DNA of 35,712 bases from an uncultured Gammaproteobacteria bacterium (GTDB taxonomy: Bacteria > Pseudomonadota > Gammaproteobacteria > Pseudomonadales > Azotimanducaceae), in the NCBI GenBank assembly GCA_913051785.1, contig CAJXCK010000013.1:1-35712 (forward strand), given 5' to 3'. Positions 30,586-35,712 of this stretch are shown in pieces (the first letter of the stretch is position 1; every line of letters begins with the position of its first letter). Under the pieces are notes generated by a model. That model did not search any database. It saw only the letters and a program-made list of their open reading frames with translations, and had not been told where the DNA came from. The translations under genes and the position numbers were made by a program.

Positions 30586-31410
30586 ATGCCGCTGCGTTTT
30601 ATTTTCCGGTTAGGCGCAGTGCTTGGGACGTTGTATTTATTTTTTGGAGGTAGACGCCGGAGAATCGCCAGAAGAAATATCGAGTTGTGCTTTAGTGATC
30701 TTTCTAGGAAAGAACGATCTAAACTCCTCAGAGAGAACTTTAAAGAATCGGGAATCGGCTTACTAGAATCTCTGATACCTTGGCTGAATCCTGATAGAGA
30801 CCTCAAAAAACATTTTGAAATAACAGGTCTCGATCACTTAAAAAGCGCCTTATCGAAAAATAAAGGTGTGATCCTGATAGGGGCTCACTTTACCTCTATC
30901 GATATCTGCTGCCAGCCGTTGAGCGAACTCGAGTCAGTCGCCGTTATTTATCGCAAAAATAAAAATCCTGTTTGGGAGGATCTCCAAACCCTTGGAAGGC
31001 TCAATTTTTTCGACCACGTTATCGATCGAGGAGATATGAGAAAAACTCTCAGACACCTGAAATCTGGAAAGATCATCTGGTACGCGCCTGATCAAGATTA
31101 TGGAATCAGACACTCCGTTTTTGCACCGTTTTTTGGGATACAGGCCGCGACAATTACTGCAACGGAAAGGATTGCTTCATCTAACAGCTCTCCAGTGCTC
31201 TGCTTTAGCGTGAAAAGAGATAACAAACGACGCAAATGGAGTCTTGTCTTTGATAAGGAGATAACAAATTTCCCTGCAAAGAGCAGTTTTGAGAGCGCTA
31301 AGATCTTAAATAATGCACTCGAAAAAATCATTAAGGAGTGTCCGGAACAATACCTGTGGATGCACCGTCGATTTAAAACACGCCCCCCTGGTGAGATCTC
31401 TCTTTACTAA
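30586..31410 (+). CDS. Lipid A biosynthesis lauroyl/acyltransferase family (LpxL/HtrB-like); N-terminus uncertain
   Basis: RRRRIARRNIELCFSDLSRKERSKLL, HX4D motif GAHFTSIDI, WYAPDQDYG, CPEQYLWMHRRFKTRPPGE. Confidence 0.92.
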   Translation: MPLRFIFRLGAVLGTLYLFFGGRRRRIARRNIELCFSDLSRKERSKLLRENFKESGIGLLESLIPWLNPDRDLKKHFEITGLDHLKSALSKNKGVILIGAHFTSIDICCQPLSELESVAVIYRKNKNPVWEDLQTLGRLNFFDHVIDRGDMRKTLRHLKSGKIIWYAPDQDYGIRHSVFAPFFGIQAATITATERIASSNSSPVLCFSVKRDNKRRKWSLVFDKEITNFPAKSSFESAKILNNALEKIIKECPEQYLWMHRRFKTRPPGEISLY

Positions 31411-31550
31411 CTCAGCGTATTTTTTAGGATCGGTAGGGCGCGTTTCGGGTAATATCTGAGCAACAAAATGACAATACGACCCACTCCAAGTATGAAAACG
31501 TCTAAGGACAGAATTCGCCTGTTTATGGGGAGTTGAGACAAGGAAAGATC

Positions 31551-33227
31551 ATGGTTGATGAGCGAAAGTATAGTTCAAGAGTCGTAGACGGAATCGAACA
31601 GGCGCCCAGCAGGGCGATGCTTTATCCCACGGGATTCAAAAAGGAAGACTTCAGCAAGCCACAAATTGGAGTCGCTTCGCTGTGGAGCATGGTAACTCCC
31701 TGCAACATGCACATAAACCATTTAGCTGACGAGGCCATTAAAGGAGCAGATAGTGCTGGAGGCAAAGGTGTCCTCTTCAACACAATAACCGTTTCAGATG
31801 GCATTTCCATGGGTACGCCTGGAATGAGATTCTCTCTCGTATCAAGAGAAGTTATCGCTGACTCAATTGAAACCGTTGTTTGTGCTCAGGGGTTTGATGG
31901 TTTCGTGGCTATTGGTGGTTGCGACAAAAATATGCCTGCCTGCGGCATCGCGATTGCACGCATGAATCGTCCAAGTGTTTTCGTCTATGGCGGCACCATT
32001 TTACCTGGGGAGCAGCGCCGAGATATCGTATCGGTGTTTGAGGCTGTAGGCAGCCACGCTGCAGGAAAAGTTTCAGACATTGAGTTACAGGAAGTGGAAG
32101 CTACGGCGATACCTGGACCGGGATCATGCGGTGGCATGTATACCGCCAATACAATGGCGTCATCGATGGAGGCATTGGGGCTGTCTTTACCTAATAGCTC
32201 TGCACAAAATGCAGTTAGCGAAGCCAAGCTCCAGGACAGTTACAACGCCGGGGCAGCTGTACGCAACCTGATTAAAATGGGGATCAAACCCAGTGACATC
32301 CTGTCCCGAGAAGCATTCGAAAACGCAATAACCCTCACTATCGCATTGGAGGGGTCTACGAACGCAGTACTACACCTGTTAGCCATAGCGCATGCTGCGG
32401 AAATCCCCCTAACTCTGGATGATTTCAGCCGAATTGGTAAGCGAGTGCCCGTTCTGGCTGATATGCGCCCAGCAGGTCACTACGCCATGAGCGAGCTTAT
32501 AGAAATTGGTGGCATCCAACCGCTTATGAAGACTTTACTCGCTGAAGGTTTAATCCACGGCGATTGCTTAACGGTGACCGGAAAAACCTTGGCGGAAAAT
32601 TTGATGAATGTGCCTGACTATCCGGCCACACAAAAAATAATCCGTCCACTTAGTAATCCAATCAAGAAAGACAGTCACTTAGTCATACTGCGGGGCAACC
32701 TAGCACCAGAGGGCGCCGTTGCAAAAATCACCGGTCATGAGGGTCTGACGTTTACGGGCACCGCTCGCTGCTTCCACGGCGAAGAAGCCGCTATGGCAGC
32801 AATTATGGGCGGCACTGTGGATAAAGGTGATGTGGTAATCGTGCGCTATGAGGGACCAAAGGGAGGCCCGGGAATGCGAGAAATGCTCAGCCCAACCAGC
32901 GCCATCAACGGCCGCGGACTCTCCGAACACGTTGCACTATTGACAGACGGTCGTTTTTCTGGAGGTTCCCATGGATTCGTAATTGGCCATGTAACACCCG
33001 AGGCTCATTTGGGCGGACCCATAGCACTAGTACATGACGGCGACACGATTACAGTCGATGCCGAACAGTGCACGGTGACCTTAGCCGTGAGCGACGAAGA
33101 AATGGCTCAACGTCGGGCTCAGTGGACACCACCAGAGCCTTATGCGACGAGAGGCACACTGGCCAAATATGCACAACAGGTCAGCTCAGCAAGTGAAGGC
33201 GCCGTTACTGATAAGTATCTGGACTGA
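31551..33227 (+). CDS. ilvD: Dihydroxy-acid dehydratase
   Basis: Fe-S region motifs [13 protein letters not shown] and [60 protein letters not shown] before the ATG at 31551. Confidence 0.97.
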   Translation: MVDERKYSSRVVDGIEQAPSRAMLYPTGFKKEDFSKPQIGVASLWSMVTPCNMHINHLADEAIKGADSAGGKGVLFNTITVSDGISMGTPGMRFSLVSREVIADSIETVVCAQGFDGFVAIGGCDKNMPACGIAIARMNRPSVFVYGGTILPGEQRRDIVSVFEAVGSHAAGKVSDIELQEVEATAIPGPGSCGGMYTANTMASSMEALGLSLPNSSAQNAVSEAKLQDSYNAGAAVRNLIKMGIKPSDILSREAFENAITLTIALEGSTNAVLHLLAIAHAAEIPLTLDDFSRIGKRVPVLADMRPAGHYAMSELIEIGGIQPLMKTLLAEGLIHGDCLTVTGKTLAENLMNVPDYPATQKIIRPLSNPIKKDSHLVILRGNLAPEGAVAKITGHEGLTFTGTARCFHGEEAAMAAIMGGTVDKGDVVIVRYEGPKGGPGMREMLSPTSAINGRGLSEHVALLTDGRFSGGSHGFVIGHVTPEAHLGGPIALVHDGDTITVDAEQCTVTLAVSDEEMAQRRAQWTPPEPYATRGTLAKYAQQVSSASEGAVTDKYLD

Positions 33228-33228
33228 A

Positions 33229-33468
33229 GTGCAGCCAGCCGCAGACTGCAGGCTATGCGATGCGCCGAGCGAGAACCGCCACAGCGTGCCGGTCTACCGG
33301 CTATCGGTTTGTGATTTGTGCTGGCAGCAGGCCCAGAACGGCTGGCCTAAGGAGGCTGAGCCTATTTTATTCGCCGCGCTGGCCAAGGCCGGTCTGCTGA
33401 TCCCGGACCGCAACGACCGCGGTTTGTTGCCACGGCAATATGCGCCACCAAAAGACTACGCCCTTTAA
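33229..33468 (+). CDS. Small CxxC/CxxC (putative zinc-ribbon-like) protein, 79 aa, unknown function
   Basis: GTG one nt after the ilvD TGA; VQPAADCRLCDAPSENRHSVPVYRLSVCDLCWQQAQNGWPKEAEPILFAALAKAGLLIPDRNDRGLLPRQYAPPKDYAL; the ORF track gives a longer version from 33142. Confidence 0.6.
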   Translation: MQPAADCRLCDAPSENRHSVPVYRLSVCDLCWQQAQNGWPKEAEPILFAALAKAGLLIPDRNDRGLLPRQYAPPKDYAL

Positions 33469-33488
33469 TCCAGCCCGCGCCTATGTCC

Positions 33489-33896
33489 TCAACTTGTAGG
33501 AGTTAGTCGCAGTGCTACCGAATCCTCTCTGGGCGCCATCATGCTGATGATCTGATCGCGCCAGCCGTACTTATCGCGCATCAACTCATTCACTAGTACT
33601 ACTCGCTCCGGCTCTGATGCAATAAAAAACTCATAACGGACGCCATCACGCTCCAAGGCCACTGGCATGGATTGCGCAAGGGCGCGCTGGGTTCATCCCG
33701 AGGCGGCGTCTCCGCGCAGCCACATCGCGCCGTCGTGATCCACCACCCATAAGCCCGTTGTTGTTGGAGCACTAGTCGCCTGATCCACTGAAGTCAGTAC
33801 CACCACCTCACCAGTTTCCGACGCCACCCCTTGCAGCAAGACGACAAACAACAGCAGCGCGAATACACTGCCTACCAGCTTTGCTATCAGTCTCAT
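33489..33896 (-). pseudogene. Small nitroreductase/PNPOx-like (DUF385-type) secreted or membrane-anchored protein interrupted by one in-frame TGA (33693-33695)
   Basis: N-terminal ORF MRLIAKLVGSVFALLLFVVLLQGV...LWVVDHDGAMWLRGDAASG* continues in the same frame after TGA as TQRALAQSMPVALERDGVRYEFFIASEPERVVLVNELMRDKYGWRDQIISMMAPREDSVALRLTPTS*. Confidence 0.75.
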
Positions 33897-33925
33897 AATT
33901 CTCCCGAGTGGTGCGTCGAAACGCT

Positions 33926-34951
33926 TTAGCGGGCGCTGTGCTGATGCACAAAATCCACTAGGAACTTAACGTTATCCACCGGCGTCTCAGGAATGATGCC
34001 GTGGCCTAAGTTAAAGATATGACCGCCGCGACCTGCCACGTCGTGCAAAAGCTGACCTGCCTGCTGGCCGATTGCGCGTTGCTCTGCACACAATATAATT
34101 GGATCCAAATTACCCTGCACCGCCTTACAGCCAAGCTGCTCCCACGTTGCTACCAGCGGGGTACGCCAATCAAAGGCTAAAACGTCGAAGGGTAAGGTGG
34201 ACACGCTCGGTAGCAGATGCGAATTGCCAGTACCGAAATAAATTACCGGTACCGTAGTGCCCAATTGCTGTAGCATCGTCTCTAAATACGGGTGCACAAA
34301 AGTGGTGTAATCCTGAATCGACAAGTTGCCCACCCAAGTGTCAAATAACTGCACCGCCTCCACCCCAGCACTGATCTGCAGCTGCAGATAACTGACCAGT
34401 TGCTGTACCAACTTTTCCATAAGGTGGGCCCATAAGTCCGGGCGGTTGTGCATCATTTTTTTCACTTCAACATAGTTGCGCGAGCCGCGTCCTTCTATGG
34501 CATAAGAGGCCAGCGTGAAGGGCGCTCCAGCAAAACCAATTAACGCGATGTGCTTGGGCAAATCCGCATTAATGCAGCGAACGGTATCCGCAATATAGGG
34601 CGTGGCTTCTATGGCAGGCGCTGTCCGCAGCGCCACAACATCCTTTTCATGACGAATGGGATTACTAAAAACTGGCCCCTCACCAGGCAAATAGTCTAAG
34701 TGCAATCCCATAGGCTCAAGAATAGGTAGTAAATCAGCGAACATAATGGCGGCATCAACTCCGAGAATACGCTGAGCGTCTAATGTCGCTTGGGCGGCTT
34801 TCTCTGGATTTTTAAAAAAATCCAAGCTCGGCAGGTCACCTTTCACTTGATGATATTCGGGCATGTAGCGCCCGGCCTGGCGATTCAGCCATATAGGCGT
34901 CCTGGGGGTCCGTTCTCCTCGACATGCCTGAAGAAATATTTTTTCCTTCAT
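33926..34951 (-). CDS. hemE: Uroporphyrinogen decarboxylase
   Basis: TPIWLNRQAGRYMPEY; IMFADLLPILEPMGL; GFAGAPFTLASYAIEG; NLGHGIIPETPVDNV. ATG at 34951 preferred over 34963. Confidence 0.97.
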   Translation of the reverse strand: MKEKIFLQACRGERTPRTPIWLNRQAGRYMPEYHQVKGDLPSLDFFKNPEKAAQATLDAQRILGVDAAIMFADLLPILEPMGLHLDYLPGEGPVFSNPIRHEKDVVALRTAPAIEATPYIADTVRCINADLPKHIALIGFAGAPFTLASYAIEGRGSRNYVEVKKMMHNRPDLWAHLMEKLVQQLVSYLQLQISAGVEAVQLFDTWVGNLSIQDYTTFVHPYLETMLQQLGTTVPVIYFGTGNSHLLPSVSTLPFDVLAFDWRTPLVATWEQLGCKAVQGNLDPIILCAEQRAIGQQAGQLLHDVAGRGGHIFNLGHGIIPETPVDNVKFLVDFVHQHSAR

Positions 34952-34959
34952 CTGTTTTC

Positions 34960-35712
34960 TCACCCGAAATCGAAAATGCGCTTTGGATCGACATCTAATT
35001 CATAATCAATGTCATCGAACCCGAAACCGAAGATATTCAAAAAATCAGAACGGAAACCCTCTAAATCGCCTAGTTCATCGAGATTTTCTGTCGTTACATT
35101 CAGCCAATTTTGTGAGACTACCTTTTGAACTTCAGGCCGTAATTCGAGGTCATCCATTCGAATCCGACCCTCATCGTCTAGACGCTGCTCAACGCCACCC
35201 AAAAGTTGCGTGGCGAATAATCGATATATATGCGTAATACAGTCTTCATGAAGATTCATTCTCTTCATCACACGAAACAGCAGCGCAACGTAAAGCGGAA
35301 CGACTGGAATCGCCGCACTTGCCTGACTAACTATCGCCTTCAAAACGGCGACCTGCGCCTTACCGCCAATAGTAGTCAGTTTCTCTGAGATAGCTCTACT
35401 CGCTCTATCTAAATCTGCTTTTGCTAAACCGAGAGTCCCATCCCAATAAATAGGCCAGGTTAATTTACTGCCAATATAGGTGTAAGAAATCGTTTTTGCT
35501 CCCTCCGCCAAGAGGTCTGCTTCTGCCAACGCGTCAATCCAATACTCCCAGTCCTCACCACCCATGACCGCCACTGTTGACTTTGCCTCCTCTTCAGTCG
35601 CTGGTTCCAAAGTTATTTCGCTGACCTCTCCTTTTTCGACATGCACTGTCTTTATCCGAAGAACACTTTCCATGGGTTTTATACTTGAGCGGTAAAGCAA
35701 TCCATCCTTTGG
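34960..35712 (-). CDS. fabV: Enoyl-ACP reductase FabV (trans-2-enoyl-CoA reductase family), partial (N-terminal part beyond right edge)
   Basis: PATEEEAKSTVAVMGGEDWEYWIDALAEADLLAEGAKTISYTYIGSKLTWPIYWDGTLGLAKADLDRA; frame remains open to the window end (PKDGLLYRSSIKPMES...). Confidence 0.93.
   Translation of the reverse strand, partial: PKDGLLYRSSIKPMESVLRIKTVHVEKGEVSEITLEPATEEEAKSTVAVMGGEDWEYWIDALAEADLLAEGAKTISYTYIGSKLTWPIYWDGTLGLAKADLDRASRAISEKLTTIGGKAQVAVLKAIVSQASAAIPVVPLYVALLFRVMKRMNLHEDCITHIYRLFATQLLGGVEQRLDDEGRIRMDDLELRPEVQKVVSQNWLNVTTENLDELGDLEGFRSDFLNIFGFGFDDIDYELDVDPKRIFDFG

Noticed and set aside
33142-33468. 108-aa ORF overlapping the ilvD 3' end as a full-length overlapping gene
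   Set aside because: The first ~29 residues lie in the alternative frame of ilvD and look like by-product translation; the cysteine-containing part starts naturally at the GTG at 33229.
33693-33695. In-frame TGA as selenocysteine or as a Trp codon under a recoded genetic code
   Set aside because: The expected residue appears to be Trp, not Cys/Sec, I saw no SECIS-like stem, and other genes here use TGA as a normal stop (e.g. ilvD at 33225-33227). A nonsense substitution is simpler.

Overview
The window is a compact stretch of a gammaproteobacterial-type chromosome with about 34 genes and almost no accessory DNA. I saw no tRNA, rRNA, CRISPR array, IS element or phage gene. From left to right it holds: a partial SDR/NAD-binding gene divergent from a MerR-family regulator; folE2 and a short Trm112/UPF0434 gene missed by the ORF track; the superoperon read right to left as nnr-tsaE-amiB-mutL-miaA-hfq-hflX-hflK-hflC-hisZ-purA; queG, orn and psd; an EF-P module (epmA-efp / epmB); serB with a divergent membrane protein; parC-parE-DUF1249 divergent from tolC; waaA divergent from an LpxL-like acyltransferase; ilvD with a small CxxC/CxxC ORF; a nitroreductase-like gene interrupted by one in-frame TGA; hemE; and a partial fabV cut by the right edge. 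I did not find a convincing new multi-gene system. The observations most worth a second look are: a TGG-to-TGA nonsense codon in an otherwise intact small gene; a GC-rich islet (ilvD 3' part to hemE) with a sharp right edge inside the hemE 5' end; a probable AUU start codon for amiB coupled to the tsaE stop; an Hfq lacking the canonical rim arginine patch; a serB-adjacent membrane protein with a possible degenerate cyclase-like domain; losses from conserved gene strings (rsgA, nudF/cpdA/yqiA); and two intergenic palindromes/hairpins at envelope genes.
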